A stretch of 64,000 nt of DNA from Tautonia sp040717455 (GCF_040717455.1 NZ_JBFEFH010000004.1:124001-188000), one strand, 5' to 3'. Shown: positions 1 to 9,565, counted from the stretch's first letter. Notes: generated by a model from the letters alone, not told the origin. Made by a program: numbers and translations.

Positions 1-1073
1 TGGCATCGGGCGCACGAGACGGTCTGCGCGAGGAACGCCTTGCTGGTGGTCTCGATCTGCTCGTCCACCAGATCCATGCAGAGTTGTTCCTTGTCCTGCT
101 CTTCGAGGTTGGTATTCCCGAGGACGAGGAACGTGGTCGCGACGAGCTGACGCCGACGATCTTCGAGCGTCTCCGCCTCCAGCAGGTCGCCCGCGAGTTG
201 CTCTCGGACGAACTGATCGAACGGCATGTCGGCATTGAACGCGTCGATGACATAATCCCGATAGCGCCAGGCCTCCTTGAAGACCAGGCCCCGCAGCGTG
301 AGCGACTCGCCGAAGCGGGCCACGTCGAGCCAGTGTCGACCCCAGCGCTCGCCGAAATGCGGAGATGCCAGCAACCGGTCGACCAACTCGTCGTATGCAG
401 TGGGCGAGGGGTCGTCCGCGAATCGTTCGATTTCCTCGGGCGTCGGCGGCAGGCCGATGAGGTCGTACGAGAGGCGACGGATCAATGCTGTCCGATCGGC
501 ATCGGCAACCGGCCGGATCCCTTCCGCTTCCAGCCGAGCGAGGATGAAGCGATCGATTTCGGAGCGAGGCCAGGAGGCGTCGATGACCCGCGGTGCGGGC
601 GTGCGCTGGGGGGCCTGATAGGCCCAGTGCTCTCGGCCCGCTTCGAGGTCGATCTCCGCGGTGCGGGCCCGCTCGCCGCCCCGGTCACGAGGGTCGGGGG
701 CCCCTTGCCCGACCCAGGTCTCGAAGTCCTCGATCACCGAGTCGGGGAGTTTCCCTTCCGGCGGCATCTGCAACAAATCGTAGCGCAAGGCATCGATCAG
801 CAGACTCTCGTCCACCTCGCCAGGGACGACCGCCGGCCCGCTCGCCCCGCCGAGCAACAGCCCGTCGCGATCGTCAAGCAAGAGATCCCCTTTCAGTTTA
901 CCGGCGTCGTCGGCCTCGGCTGAATGGCATCGGTAGCACTTCTCGACGAGGACCGGCCTGATCTTCGTCTCGAAGAAATCAACGCCATCTTGCGTCATGG
1001 AATCCCCGAAAACGGGGCTCCCCATGGCAAGCAGCACGACCACGAGTAATGAACGCTTCGGAAGTGATTTCAT
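1..1073 (-). CDS. PSCyt1/DUF1549 cytochrome-like protein, 3' end outside window
   Basis: Planctomycete secreted cytochrome of the PSCyt1-DUF1549-DUF1553 type, thought to act outside the cytoplasm; its substrate is unknown. The ATG at 1073 starts a basic, hydrophobic signal peptide (about residues 1-23). A CYRCH haem-c motif follows at residues 46-50 (PSCyt1). A DUF1549 region begins near residue 170 and includes RLSYDLIGLPPTPEE. The reading frame stays open to base 1, where a second CARCH-type motif is cut by the window edge, so about 357 residues are visible. The family usually continues with DUF1553, and a DUF1501 gene often follows it. The family call is firm; the biochemical role is not known. 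Confidence 0.9.
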   Translation of the reverse strand, partial: MKSLPKRSLLVVVLLAMGSPVFGDSMTQDGVDFFETKIRPVLVEKCYRCHSAEADDAGKLKGDLLLDDRDGLLLGGASGPAVVPGEVDESLLIDALRYDLLQMPPEGKLPDSVIEDFETWVGQGAPDPRDRGGERARTAEIDLEAGREHWAYQAPQRTPAPRVIDASWPRSEIDRFILARLEAEGIRPVADADRTALIRRLSYDLIGLPPTPEEIERFADDPSPTAYDELVDRLLASPHFGERWGRHWLDVARFGESLTLRGLVFKEAWRYRDYVIDAFNADMPFDQFVREQLAGDLLEAETLEDRRRQLVATTFLVLGNTNLEEQDKEQLCMDLVDEQIETTSKAFLAQTVSCARC

Positions 1074-1547
1074 CGAGAGATCGTCCTCGTCTTCACGACC
1101 ATACGAGGCCGGGGTCATCGAGGTGACCTCTCGACCATGATCCGGAGGGGGCGCGCCTCGGCGACTGAGAGGGATCGGGCAAATTCATCCGAGGCACTTC
1201 TATTGGACCCGATTCAAGGCGGCGGTTCAAGGATTCCCGAACATGGCGTGGCAAACCCATCGGAAGATTCGCGTACTCCTCATCGGCGTCTCGGAGCGGG
1301 ACGCCAGGCTGGTTCGGTCCGACGCCAGCAGCCCCGGGAGCGTGCCCCCGTGGGTAATCGACTCGGTATTCGAGCGAGGGTCGATCTGGCGTGGTCTTCG
1401 CTGCTCGCCACAGGCCATCCGGAAGATTTGGGCTTGAATCAGACGATTCGAGCGATGACCTTGGGAATCGCCCTGGGCGGACACCGGACCGTTGGATCGG
1501 ACTATCGGGTCCCCCTACTCAACCGATTCGGGGAGTGTTTGGCGATC
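1074..1547. other. Divergent intergenic region without a convincing gene
   Basis: This 474-base stretch separates the minus-strand cytochrome gene from the plus-strand aldo/keto reductase. The reductase frame stays open upstream to 1137, but the added residues are basic, low-complexity and unlike the family, so they are treated as non-coding. No clear terminator or RNA was seen. It presumably carries promoters for both genes. Confidence 0.5.
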
Positions 1548-2540
1548 ATGATCGAGCGAACCCTGGGCAAGAGTGGCCTGAAGGTCTCGGCCGTCGGGCT
1601 TGGCTGCATGGGGATGAGTGAATTCTATCATCCGAATCAGATGAACGACGAGGAGTCCGTCCGCGTCATCCACCGCTACCTCGATTCCGGTGGCAATTTC
1701 CTCGACACGGCCGACATGTACGGTTCCGGCCACAATGAGCAGCTGGTCGGCAAGGCCATCAGGGGTCGTCGCGATCAGGTCGTCCTGGCCACCAAGTTCG
1801 GCAACGTGCGCGGCCCTGACGGCTCCTTCCTGGGGGTTCGAGGGGACGCCGCCTACGTCCGAGAGTGCTGCGACGCCAGCCTGAAACGCCTCGGTGTCGA
1901 TGTGATCGACCTCTACTACCAGCACCGAGTCGATCCGAAGACCCCGATCGAAGAAACCGTCGGTGCCATGGCCGACCTCGTCCGCGCGGGTAAGGTCCGC
2001 CACCTCGGTCTCTCGGAGGCCGCACCGGCCACGATCCGGCGCGCAGCCCAGGTCCACCCCATCACCGCCCTCCAGACCGAATACTCCCTCTGGAGCCGAG
2101 AGCCGGAGGAGGCGATCCTGCCCACGATCCGCGAGCTGGGCATCGGCTTCGTCGCCTATAGCCCGCTCGGCCGAGGCTTCCTGACCGGCCAGTTCCGGTC
2201 CATCGACGACTTCCCCGCCGATGATTACCGACGGAACGCACCCCGGTTCCAGGGCGAGAACTTCCAGAAAAATCTCGACCTGGTTGAAAAAATCAAGGCA
2301 CTCGCCGCGGCCAAGGGCTGCTCGGCCAGTCAGCTCGCCATCGCCTGGGTACTCGCGCAGGGGGACGACCTCGTACCGATCCCCGGCACCAAGCGGTCGC
2401 ACTACCTCGATGAGAACCTCGGCGCGCTCGACGTCCAGCTCACCAGCGACGAATTGCAGCAAATCGACACGATTCTGCCGGCCGGCGCCGCCCGGGGCAA
2501 TCGCTACGCCGATCGTGCAATGCAGGCGATCGACCGATAA
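1548..2540 (+). CDS. Aldo/keto reductase
   Basis: NADPH-dependent reductase of the TIM-barrel aldo/keto reductase superfamily, predicted cytoplasmic. The protein is 330 aa, normal for the family. The catalytic tetrad can be placed: Asp53 and Tyr58 in DTADMYG, Lys83 in LATKFG and His126 in YYQHRVD. A C-terminal PGTKR segment fits NADPH phosphate binding. The ATG at 1548 is chosen because homology-like sequence (MIERTLGKSGLKVS) begins exactly there, with a GGGAG about 12 bases upstream. The frame is open further upstream but that extension is not family-like. It resembles the YhdN/AKR13-type general reductases; the physiological substrate cannot be read from the sequence. It converges on the next gene with only 22 bases between stops. 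Confidence 0.93.
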   Translation: MIERTLGKSGLKVSAVGLGCMGMSEFYHPNQMNDEESVRVIHRYLDSGGNFLDTADMYGSGHNEQLVGKAIRGRRDQVVLATKFGNVRGPDGSFLGVRGDAAYVRECCDASLKRLGVDVIDLYYQHRVDPKTPIEETVGAMADLVRAGKVRHLGLSEAAPATIRRAAQVHPITALQTEYSLWSREPEEAILPTIRELGIGFVAYSPLGRGFLTGQFRSIDDFPADDYRRNAPRFQGENFQKNLDLVEKIKALAAAKGCSASQLAIAWVLAQGDDLVPIPGTKRSHYLDENLGALDVQLTSDELQQIDTILPAGAARGNRYADRAMQAIDR

Positions 2541-2562
2541 AGCGGGGGAGCCCGGCCTTCGG

Positions 2563-5493
2563 TCACCTCGGATCAAATCCGGCGAGCGGGGAGGGGTTCG
2601 CGTCCCCTTCCTGGAGCAGATATCCGGTGTCGATCGCGAGTTCGCGAAAGCGGTCGACCTGGCCCGATGGCCAGGCGACCTCCACCGACACGGGCGACCC
2701 ATCGGTTCCGAGTCCGAAATGCAGCCGAGGATCGTGCGACGACAGATAGCTCTGCCCCCCGAGCCTCCAGGCGACCTGGCGGTGAGTCCCCTGGACGACC
2801 TCGACCCGGGCGCCGGTGGCGTCTCGAGGCGAAACCGAACCCTCCAGGCGGAGGGTGAGGAAATGGTGTCCTTCGGGCCGGTTGCGGAAACAGGCGAGCG
2901 GGCCGTCCTGGGGGACCAGGATCAGGTCGAGCCATCCGTCGTTGTTCAGGTCACCGACCGCCAGGCCTCGGCCGACTCGGGGCATGGTCCAGGGGAGGCC
3001 CGCGCGCTCGGTCACCTCGGTCAATCGGCCGGACGGCCCCCCGAGCATCAGTTGCGTGGGCATGGCATAGGGATAGAGCGGTCGGGAGTCGTTGACCATC
3101 CCATTCGCCGAGACGAGATCGAGATGCCCGTCGTTGTTCACATCCAGGAACGCGACCCCGAATCCGAGCAGGTACCGAGTTGGGGCCATCCCGAACGCGG
3201 CCGAGGCGTCGACGAACGAACCACCACCCAGATTCCGATAGAGGGTCGTCCCCTCGCCGTAGAAATTGGTCACGGCCAGGTCGGGCCGCCCGTCCCCGTC
3301 GACATCGGCACAAGCGATCCCCATGCCTGCCTGGTAGCCTCCGTCGGCATTCGACGCCACCCCGGACAGCTCGCCGACCTCCTCGAACCGAAGTCCCCCG
3401 CGATTGATGAACAGGAAATTGCCCGTCATGTCATTGGCCACATAAAGGTCGAGCAGGTCGTCGCCATCGAGGTCGGCCGCCACCACCCCGAGGCCCCGGC
3501 CATCCCGCCCGACGATCCCGGCTTCAGCCGTCACATCGACAAACGTCCCCCCATCGTTCCGGTAGAGCCGATCGGGGACAGCCTCGAAGAGCAGCGGCTC
3601 GCAATAGGTCGGTTCGCCGGTCTCGTCATCGACGCATAAACGAGGATTCGACTCGTCCCACTTCAAGTAATGGCAGACATAGAGGTCGAGATCGCCGTCG
3701 CCATCGAGATCCGCCCAGGCCGCCGACGTGGGCCACTCGGCCGGCCCGTCGAGCCCGGTCGCCGCGGTGACATCCTCGAAGCGGCCGTCCCCCCGATTCC
3801 GCCAGAGCTCATAGGAGTCGTATCGGGTCACGAACAGGTCGGGGAATCCATCATTGTCGTAATCCCCGACCGCGACCCCATGCCCGTAGCCGCTCCCGGA
3901 ACCGGGGAAGCCGGCGGCCGTCGTCACGTCCTCGAAGGTGCCATCCCCTCGGTTCCGGAAGAGCACGTCGCCGGCCCCGCCCGACGCGTCCCCCGGGGGG
4001 AAACCGCCCCCTTGCGGAAGATACACATCGATCCACCCGTCTCCGTCGTAGTCGATCAGCCCGACTCCCCCGGACATCGTCTCCGGGAGGTGACGATGCG
4101 GCGAATGACCGGCTTCGAACCGGAAATCGAGGCCGATCGCCGACGCCTCATCCGAGAAGGTCGGGATCAATCCGACACTCGAAGGCTGAGGGGATGACGA
4201 TTCGTTTGCTCGTCCCGTTGCGACGAGATCGACCGCCATCGCCCCGGGGTTGCTGGCAATCCGCTCGTTCGCCCGCTCGCGAACGGCCGCGTCGACCCGT
4301 GCCAGCGCCTCCCGAGCGTCGAGGGCACCCGGCTCGCGCCGGATCACGGCCATCCACCAGGCGGTGGCTTCATCCCAACGGCCGAGCGTCTCGGCCAGCT
4401 CGGCCATCTTGCGAGCCAGGGGGGCCAACTCGTCGTCGCCGAGGTGGAAGCGTCTCCCGTACACATCGCGTGCCTGATCGAGCTCGGCCTTCCGCCGCCG
4501 CAGGTCGGCCGCCTGTTCGGCATCCCCCCCCTCGATCGCCAGCTCCGCCAGGCGATCGAGCGCCTCGGGATGGCCGGGCACCCAATCGATCAGGTTCGTC
4601 AACGCGGAACGCTCACGCGAATGATCACGCGATTGGGCCGCGAACCAGGCCTCAAGCTCCAGCAGCTCGGCCGGCTCGAATGCGTCCCCCGGGAGGTGCT
4701 CGAGCGCCCGCCGTGCCTCGCTCGGATCGCCGGAGGCCCGAGCCCAATCCAACCGGCCTCGCCAGGTGGGGACGTCCTCCGGGGAGGCCTCGAGACAGGC
4801 CTCCAGGAGACGCCCCGCCTCCTCCGTCCGGCCGCCCCTCAGCGAGAGATTCGCCAATCCGAGTCGGACGCGAGGATCCTCGGGGTGATCGCGCCGGGCC
4901 TCCTCGAACATCGCTCGGGTGCGTTCCAGCGGGACCGACTCGGCATCGAGCAACCAGAAGTCCCGCACTACCCGGAGGGGATCGGTGCCGTCGACCAGGG
5001 CCTCGCGGAGCAACGCACGGGCCTCGGAGCGGCGATCCTGGAAGCGGTAGATCCGGCCGAGCATCTCCCGAGCCTCGGCCTCGTGGAGACCCCGATGATC
5101 CCGAGCGTCCCGAAGCAACCGTTCCCCCCGATCGAAGGCTCCCCGCTCCAACGCGACGGCCGCCCTACGCGTCAGGGCCGGACCGGCATACGTCGAAGCG
5201 GGCGGGACCCGCTCCCACGCCGCCAGCGCGGCGTCGTAACGACCTTCCTGGAGTTCGCAGATCCCGAGGAGGTACGCCGCCTCCCCCTCGCCGACTCCCC
5301 GACCCGCCAACCGCCTGAGCCGATCCAGGGCCTCGCGACGCTCCCCCTGCTCAAGGTGCCGCTTCGCCGCGGCCAGCTCCCGACGGGCCGACGCTCCCCG
5401 CGCGAACCAGGTCACCCCCAGCGCGATGGGCACGAGCGCGAGGGCGACCCAGAGGAATCGTCTTGCATATGCAGATCTGCTCGGCATCGGCAT
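2563..5493 (-). CDS. TPR plus FG-GAP (CRTAC1) protein with C-terminal ASPIC/UnbV domain
   Basis: Predicted 976-aa membrane-anchored extracellular protein. Residues 10-30 form an N-terminal hydrophobic anchor. The next 400 or so residues are Ala/Leu/Arg-rich helical repeats typical of TPRs. Then come at least seven FG-GAP calcium-loop motifs of the DxDGDGxxD type (for example DYDGDGWID, DLDGDGDLD, DVDGDGRPD), forming a beta-propeller. The C-terminal 100 residues match the ASPIC/UnbV module (GARVEVV, then LHFGLG and VAWPSGQ). Start is ATG 5493; an in-frame ATG at 5487 has a better-spaced GGGGGA. It lies divergent to the DUF1559 gene, whose operon encodes a second CRTAC1 protein. A role in surface binding or scaffolding is inferred, not shown. 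Confidence 0.9.
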   Translation of the reverse strand: MPMPSRSAYARRFLWVALALVPIALGVTWFARGASARRELAAAKRHLEQGERREALDRLRRLAGRGVGEGEAAYLLGICELQEGRYDAALAAWERVPPASTYAGPALTRRAAVALERGAFDRGERLLRDARDHRGLHEAEAREMLGRIYRFQDRRSEARALLREALVDGTDPLRVVRDFWLLDAESVPLERTRAMFEEARRDHPEDPRVRLGLANLSLRGGRTEEAGRLLEACLEASPEDVPTWRGRLDWARASGDPSEARRALEHLPGDAFEPAELLELEAWFAAQSRDHSRERSALTNLIDWVPGHPEALDRLAELAIEGGDAEQAADLRRRKAELDQARDVYGRRFHLGDDELAPLARKMAELAETLGRWDEATAWWMAVIRREPGALDAREALARVDAAVRERANERIASNPGAMAVDLVATGRANESSSPQPSSVGLIPTFSDEASAIGLDFRFEAGHSPHRHLPETMSGGVGLIDYDGDGWIDVYLPQGGGFPPGDASGGAGDVLFRNRGDGTFEDVTTAAGFPGSGSGYGHGVAVGDYDNDGFPDLFVTRYDSYELWRNRGDGRFEDVTAATGLDGPAEWPTSAAWADLDGDGDLDLYVCHYLKWDESNPRLCVDDETGEPTYCEPLLFEAVPDRLYRNDGGTFVDVTAEAGIVGRDGRGLGVVAADLDGDDLLDLYVANDMTGNFLFINRGGLRFEEVGELSGVASNADGGYQAGMGIACADVDGDGRPDLAVTNFYGEGTTLYRNLGGGSFVDASAAFGMAPTRYLLGFGVAFLDVNNDGHLDLVSANGMVNDSRPLYPYAMPTQLMLGGPSGRLTEVTERAGLPWTMPRVGRGLAVGDLNNDGWLDLILVPQDGPLACFRNRPEGHHFLTLRLEGSVSPRDATGARVEVVQGTHRQVAWRLGGQSYLSSHDPRLHFGLGTDGSPVSVEVAWPSGQVDRFRELAIDTGYLLQEGDANPSPLAGFDPR

Positions 5494-5882
5494 CCCCCGG
5501 CGGCCACTCTCAATCTCGGGAATCCGTTGCGTAATTTATAAGCGAATTAAGCGAACCCAGGGAATAATTTCCTTGACTCGGGGGAAATAAACCCGTTTAT
5601 TAGCCTTGGGGTCGAAAGTTCTATCAACATCTCTGAACGTATCGTCTCGGGGTTGAATGGCGCGTCCATCCAACCGAGCAGGTAAACCTGTCGGACCGGG
5701 TCTGCGTGGATCGTGCGCCCGCGACTCGGCCCGACCCCACAGTCGTGCCCCCATCCGACGGGGCAGATCACCGCCATTTCGAGTTGGGTCGGCGTGAGCC
5801 CGATCGATGACCCCATCCCACGTCGGCTCCCGAATCACGAGCGACCGAACGGACGAATTCGCTCCCCAAGGAGATCGATTTC
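5494..5882. promoter_or_regulatory. Divergent promoter region with AT-rich palindrome
   Basis: This 389-base region lies between the two divergent ASPIC/DUF1559 units. Its part near 5530-5610 is clearly AT-richer than its surroundings. It contains a perfect inverted repeat at 5586-5601 (AATAAAC, two central bases, GTTTATT). TATAAATT-like sequence on the minus strand near 5535 could be a -10 element for the minus-strand gene. Short open frames here have no recognisable features. A regulator-binding role for the palindrome is inference. Confidence 0.45.
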
Positions 5883-6872
5883 ATGCGACACTCCCCGATT
5901 CGAAGGCCCGGCTTCACCCTGATCGAGTTGCTGGTGGTCATCGCCATTATCGGCGTCCTGATCGCCTTGCTGCTGCCGGCCGTGCAGGCGGCGCGCGAGG
6001 CAGCCCGGCGTGCCCAATGCACCAATAATCTCAAGCAACTCGCCCTCGCCTCGCACAACTATCACGACACCAACGGCGCCTTCCCCGCGGGCAACTACTC
6101 GCCCGACTGGCTCGACCCCAACACCTTCCCCTCTCCGACCGACTGGCACGACCCGAGCAGCAATTGCTGCCCCTGGGGCAGCTACAGCTGGGCCGCCGCC
6201 ATCCTCCCTTACGTCGAGGGGACGAACGTCTACAACGCGATTAACATCGCCCTCCCCGCATTCGCGTTCACCGTCCCCGAGGTCTCCGGCTGGGCGGGCC
6301 CCAGCAACGAGCGCGGTCCGGCCGGCAGCCCGGCCAACTCGACCGCCGCCGGGGCGATGCCCAATGCCTTCGTCTGCCCCTCGGTCGACCGGGTCCAGCC
6401 CGAGAGCCAGTTCAAGGACTACGCCATCAACGGCGGGACCGGCCTCTGCTGCCCCGAACGGACCCGGACCCAGGCCCAGCGCCAGTCCGTCGGCGACGGC
6501 ATGGGCGCCATGAACATGTATGTCAAGATGTCCGAGATCCGCGACGGCACCAGCAACACCATCCTCTACACCGAGAAGGCCCACAACGGCAACCACGGCT
6601 GGGTCCCCTTGAATACCGGCAGCAACCAGTTCCTCTGGGTCCACCACGTCTCCCAGGGCTACGTGACCGCCGCCGAGCACAACGGCAACCCCTTCCCCCC
6701 GAACTCGACCTACCCGAATTCGCGGGGAGCCTTCGGCCGGCATCCGGGCGGCGTGATGGTCGCCTTCGTCGACGGGCACGTCGCCTTCCTCAAGGAACAT
6801 GTGAACTTCCAAACATATCGAGCCCTGTTCACCCGGAGTGGCAACGAGGTGATCTCGGCAGACTCGTACTGA
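5883..6872 (+). CDS. DUF1559 domain protein with type IV pilin-like N-terminus
   Basis: Pseudopilin-like secreted protein of the large planctomycete DUF1559 family. A prepilin-type methylation motif begins the protein: Gly10 followed by FTLIELLVVIAI, with the conserved Glu at mature position 5. The hydrophobic helix then reads into the typical AVQAAREAARR segment. DUF1559 fills the remainder and ends with the usual His-Pro-Gly-Gly, then FVDGHV near the C-terminus. At 329 aa it is of family length. AAGGAG lies 9 bases upstream of ATG 5883. A hairpin follows the stop, and then genes for a lipoprotein and a CRTAC1 protein, a typical planctomycete arrangement. Probably processed by a prepilin peptidase; the exact function is unknown. 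Confidence 0.95.
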   Translation: MRHSPIRRPGFTLIELLVVIAIIGVLIALLLPAVQAAREAARRAQCTNNLKQLALASHNYHDTNGAFPAGNYSPDWLDPNTFPSPTDWHDPSSNCCPWGSYSWAAAILPYVEGTNVYNAINIALPAFAFTVPEVSGWAGPSNERGPAGSPANSTAAGAMPNAFVCPSVDRVQPESQFKDYAINGGTGLCCPERTRTQAQRQSVGDGMGAMNMYVKMSEIRDGTSNTILYTEKAHNGNHGWVPLNTGSNQFLWVHHVSQGYVTAAEHNGNPFPPNSTYPNSRGAFGRHPGGVMVAFVDGHVAFLKEHVNFQTYRALFTRSGNEVISADSY

Positions 6873-6904
6873 TCTGCCGCGATTTGCCCGCCAGGCCGTC
6901 CACA

Positions 6905-6942
6905 CCGAGCCTCGCGCGCCTTCTTAGACGCGAGAGGCTCGG
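6905..6942 (+). terminator. Bulged hairpin after DUF1559 gene
   Basis: CCGAGCC-TCGCG (6905-6916) pairs with CGCGA-GA-GGCTCGG (6929-6942), giving a 12-bp stem with a two-base bulge. It lies 33 bases after the DUF1559 stop. There is no T-tract, so it may be a partial terminator or an mRNA-stabilising hairpin that raises expression of the pilin-like gene over the downstream lipoprotein gene. Confidence 0.45.
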
Positions 6943-7045
6943 ACCGCATCCCTGATTCGTGCCCACGCCGGCAACCCCGACCGAAATCGGGAGTTGCCGC
7001 GCGTGGGCCCTTCCGACCTCCTCATCGATTCGGGTACTCCTGAAC

Positions 7046-7483
7046 ATGAACAATTGCACGTTCGCTCGATCTTCGTCTGCGATTGCGCTCCTCCTCGCCC
7101 CGCTCCTGCTGATCGGCTGCGGCGATCCCGATGCCCCGGAGATCGCACGGGTCACCGGGCAGGTGACGCGAGGCGGCAAGCCGGTCCCGAACCTCACCGT
7201 CAACTACATGCCGACCGACGGGCGGCCGAGCTGGGGCATCACCGACTCCCAGGGGAACTACGAGCTGGAGTACAACGCCGACTACAAGGGGGCCAAGGTC
7301 GGTCACCACAAGGTCTACGTCGTCTTCAATCCCACGAGCATCGATGGGTCGATCGGCGACGTCGAGGGGCTCACCACCGAGGATCGCCGGGCCATCCAGC
7401 AGAAGTACGGGAGCGAGCAGACGACCCCGCTCGAGGTCGACGTGACCGAGGATCGCCAGGTCATCGACCTGGAGCTCGACTGA
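7046..7483 (+). CDS. Small carboxypeptidase-regulatory-like lipoprotein
   Basis: Predicted lipoprotein of 145 aa. The N-terminus is a lipoprotein signal ending in LLIGC, with Cys25 as the lipidation site. A single beta-sandwich domain follows (VTGQVTRGGKPVPNLTVNY, then SQGNYELEY), the pattern of planctomycete carboxypeptidase-regulatory-like (transthyretin-fold) proteins. ATG 7046 is preferred over the upstream in-frame codon at 6959 because it directly precedes the signal peptide. It sits between the DUF1559 and CRTAC1 genes, an arrangement common in this phylum, and is probably cotranscribed with both. The role is unknown. Confidence 0.87.
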   Translation: MNNCTFARSSSAIALLLAPLLLIGCGDPDAPEIARVTGQVTRGGKPVPNLTVNYMPTDGRPSWGITDSQGNYELEYNADYKGAKVGHHKVYVVFNPTSIDGSIGDVEGLTTEDRRAIQQKYGSEQTTPLEVDVTEDRQVIDLELD

Positions 7484-7555
7484 CCACGGCTCCGGCCTCG
7501 GCCCCGACCGGGAGAACGTCCCCTCGCTGACAGGACCCGCCCCGAGAGCGTGCCC

Positions 7556-9394
7556 ATGCGGCCCCGAATCCTGCCTCGGTCACCGGCCCTCACCCCTCGC
7601 CGCGGGGACCTCGACCGCCGGGCGCTGGCAAGTCTCGCCGTGTCGCTCCTGCTCCTCGCCGCGGGCTGTCGCGAAGGCTCGACCTCGCTGGCCGGCCCCT
7701 CGTCCGAGTCGCCGCCACCGGCGCCGAGCCGCCCCGCCTCCGGGCCGTGGTTCGTCGATCGAGCCCCGGAATTCGGCCTCGACGTGGTGACGACCTGCGG
7801 GACCCCGGAGAAGCGGTCGATCCTCGACTCGCTCGGGGTGGGCGTGGCCCTCTTCGACATGGATCAGGACGGCGACCTGGACATCTTCGTGGCGTCCGGG
7901 AGCCGGGTCGTCGATGGCGAGGTCGTCTCGAGCGGCGGCCCGTGGCTGTTCCGGAACGACGGCCCGGGACGCTGGGTCGACGTCACCTCGCAATCGGGCC
8001 TGATCGCCCGGGGATGGGCGCAGGGGGTCGCCGTCGCCGACTACGACGCCGACGGCGACCTCGACCTCTTCGTCGCCCAGCACGGCCCCGACATCCTCTG
8101 GCAGAACCAGGGGAACGGCACGTTCCGCGACGTGACGATCGAGTCGGGCCTCGGCCACGACCCGTACTGGGGAGTCGCGGCCACCTGGGGCGACTTCGAC
8201 GGCGACGGCTGGCCGGATCTCTACGTCACCAACTATGTCTCCGTCGATGCGGCCGACCCTCCCCCGCTCGTCGGCTATCGCGGCCGATCCGTCCCGGTCT
8301 TCGCCGGCCCGGAGTCGCTCCGCGGCGAGCCCGACGTCCTCTGGCGCAACCGAGGCGACGGCACCTTCGAGGACGTAACCGAGTCCGTCGGCCTGCTCAG
8401 CCCCGACGGCAAGGGCATGGGTGCCATCTTCGCCGACCTCGACCACGACGGCGACCTCGACCTCTTCGTGACCAACGACACCCAGCCCAACGAGTTCTTC
8501 CGCAACGACGGCGGCCACTTCCGCGAGGAAGGGCAGCTCGTCGGGCTGGCCGTCGGCGAGATGGGCCGGGCCGAGGGGAGCATGGGGGTCGACCTGGCCG
8601 ACCTCGACGGCGACGGCTGGCTCGACCTCGCCTACAGCAACTTCCACAAGGAAGGGACCCGACTGCTGCTCAACCACGACGGGCAGATCTTCTCCGACAT
8701 CTCCCGGCAGTCGTCCGACGCGATCACCACCATCCTCTACGTCGGCTGGGGCATCGTGCTCGCCGACTTCGACCACGACGGCCGCCCCGACCTCTTCCAG
8801 GCCAACGGCCACGTCTATCCCGTCGGGCCGACCGAGCGTTACGACCAGCCCCCCATCCTCCTGCGCAACGCCGGCGGGCTACGCTTCGAGGACAGGACCG
8901 TTGCGTGGGGCCTCAACCTGGACGAACTCCGCTCCGGTCGCTCCCTCGCCGTGGGCGACCTCGACCTCGACGGCGACCTCGACCTCGTCATGACCACGAT
9001 CGACGGCCCGCTCCGCGTCCTGATCAACGAGGCTCAGCACCTCGGCCCCTCGGTCACGCTCCGGCTCGTCGGTTCCCCTCCGAACCTCGGCGCCATCGGC
9101 GCCATCGCCGAGCTTCGCGCCGGCGAGACCACCTCGGTCGCCACCGTCCGCCACGGCGGCAGCTTCATGGCCGCCTCCGACACCGCCCTCCACTTCGGCC
9201 TCGGCCCCGCCGACTCGATCACGTCCCTGCTCATCCGCTGGCCCGACGGCACCACCTCCACCTATCCCGGCGAATCCCTCCCCCTCAACTCCCTCATCAC
9301 CCTGTCGCAGGACGACCCCCGACCCGTCGTCCGCCCCTACACCCCCCGGTCAGCCTCGACCCCTTCAACGAGCGCCCCCCGCCCCTCTCATTGA
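7556..9394 (+). CDS. CRTAC1-like FG-GAP propeller protein with ASPIC/UnbV domain
   Basis: Predicted 612-aa exported propeller protein. A hydrophobic segment ends at a possible lipobox, LLAAGC (Cys38). From residue 60 on there are repeated calcium-loop motifs of the DxDxDGDxD type (DMDQDGDLD, DYDADGDLD, DFDGDGWPD, DLDHDGDLD, DLDGDGWLD, DFDHDGRPD, DLDLDGDLD). The C-terminal ASPIC/UnbV domain includes LHFGLGPA and IRWPDGTT. A GTG at 7550 is an alternative start two codons upstream. It shares its family with the divergent gene at 2563-5493 but lacks the TPR region. It is the last gene of the DUF1559 unit. Calcium-dependent adhesion is plausible but inferred. Confidence 0.9.
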   Translation: MRPRILPRSPALTPRRGDLDRRALASLAVSLLLLAAGCREGSTSLAGPSSESPPPAPSRPASGPWFVDRAPEFGLDVVTTCGTPEKRSILDSLGVGVALFDMDQDGDLDIFVASGSRVVDGEVVSSGGPWLFRNDGPGRWVDVTSQSGLIARGWAQGVAVADYDADGDLDLFVAQHGPDILWQNQGNGTFRDVTIESGLGHDPYWGVAATWGDFDGDGWPDLYVTNYVSVDAADPPPLVGYRGRSVPVFAGPESLRGEPDVLWRNRGDGTFEDVTESVGLLSPDGKGMGAIFADLDHDGDLDLFVTNDTQPNEFFRNDGGHFREEGQLVGLAVGEMGRAEGSMGVDLADLDGDGWLDLAYSNFHKEGTRLLLNHDGQIFSDISRQSSDAITTILYVGWGIVLADFDHDGRPDLFQANGHVYPVGPTERYDQPPILLRNAGGLRFEDRTVAWGLNLDELRSGRSLAVGDLDLDGDLDLVMTTIDGPLRVLINEAQHLGPSVTLRLVGSPPNLGAIGAIAELRAGETTSVATVRHGGSFMAASDTALHFGLGPADSITSLLIRWPDGTTSTYPGESLPLNSLITLSQDDPRPVVRPYTPRSASTPSTSAPRPSH

Positions 9395-9565
9395 GCGTCC
9401 GCGCCCTCACCATGCCTCACCCGACGGCTTGGCCGTTTTCGGGTGGCAACACGATTTGTGATGGTCGCTGGCCGCCCTCACGACGCAACCCAACGACCAT
9501 TGCTCTCCATTCACCACCGGACTTCACCGTCCGGGAACAACACGCTCGAAACAACCCGATCGAGC

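Noticed and set aside
1137..1547. In-frame 137-codon N-terminal extension of the aldo/keto reductase
   Set aside because: Basic and low-complexity; family sequence starts exactly at ATG 1548.
5547..5816. 89-codon minus-strand open frame in the DUF1559 upstream region
   Set aside because: No ribosome-binding site, no recognisable domain, and it fills a likely divergent promoter region.
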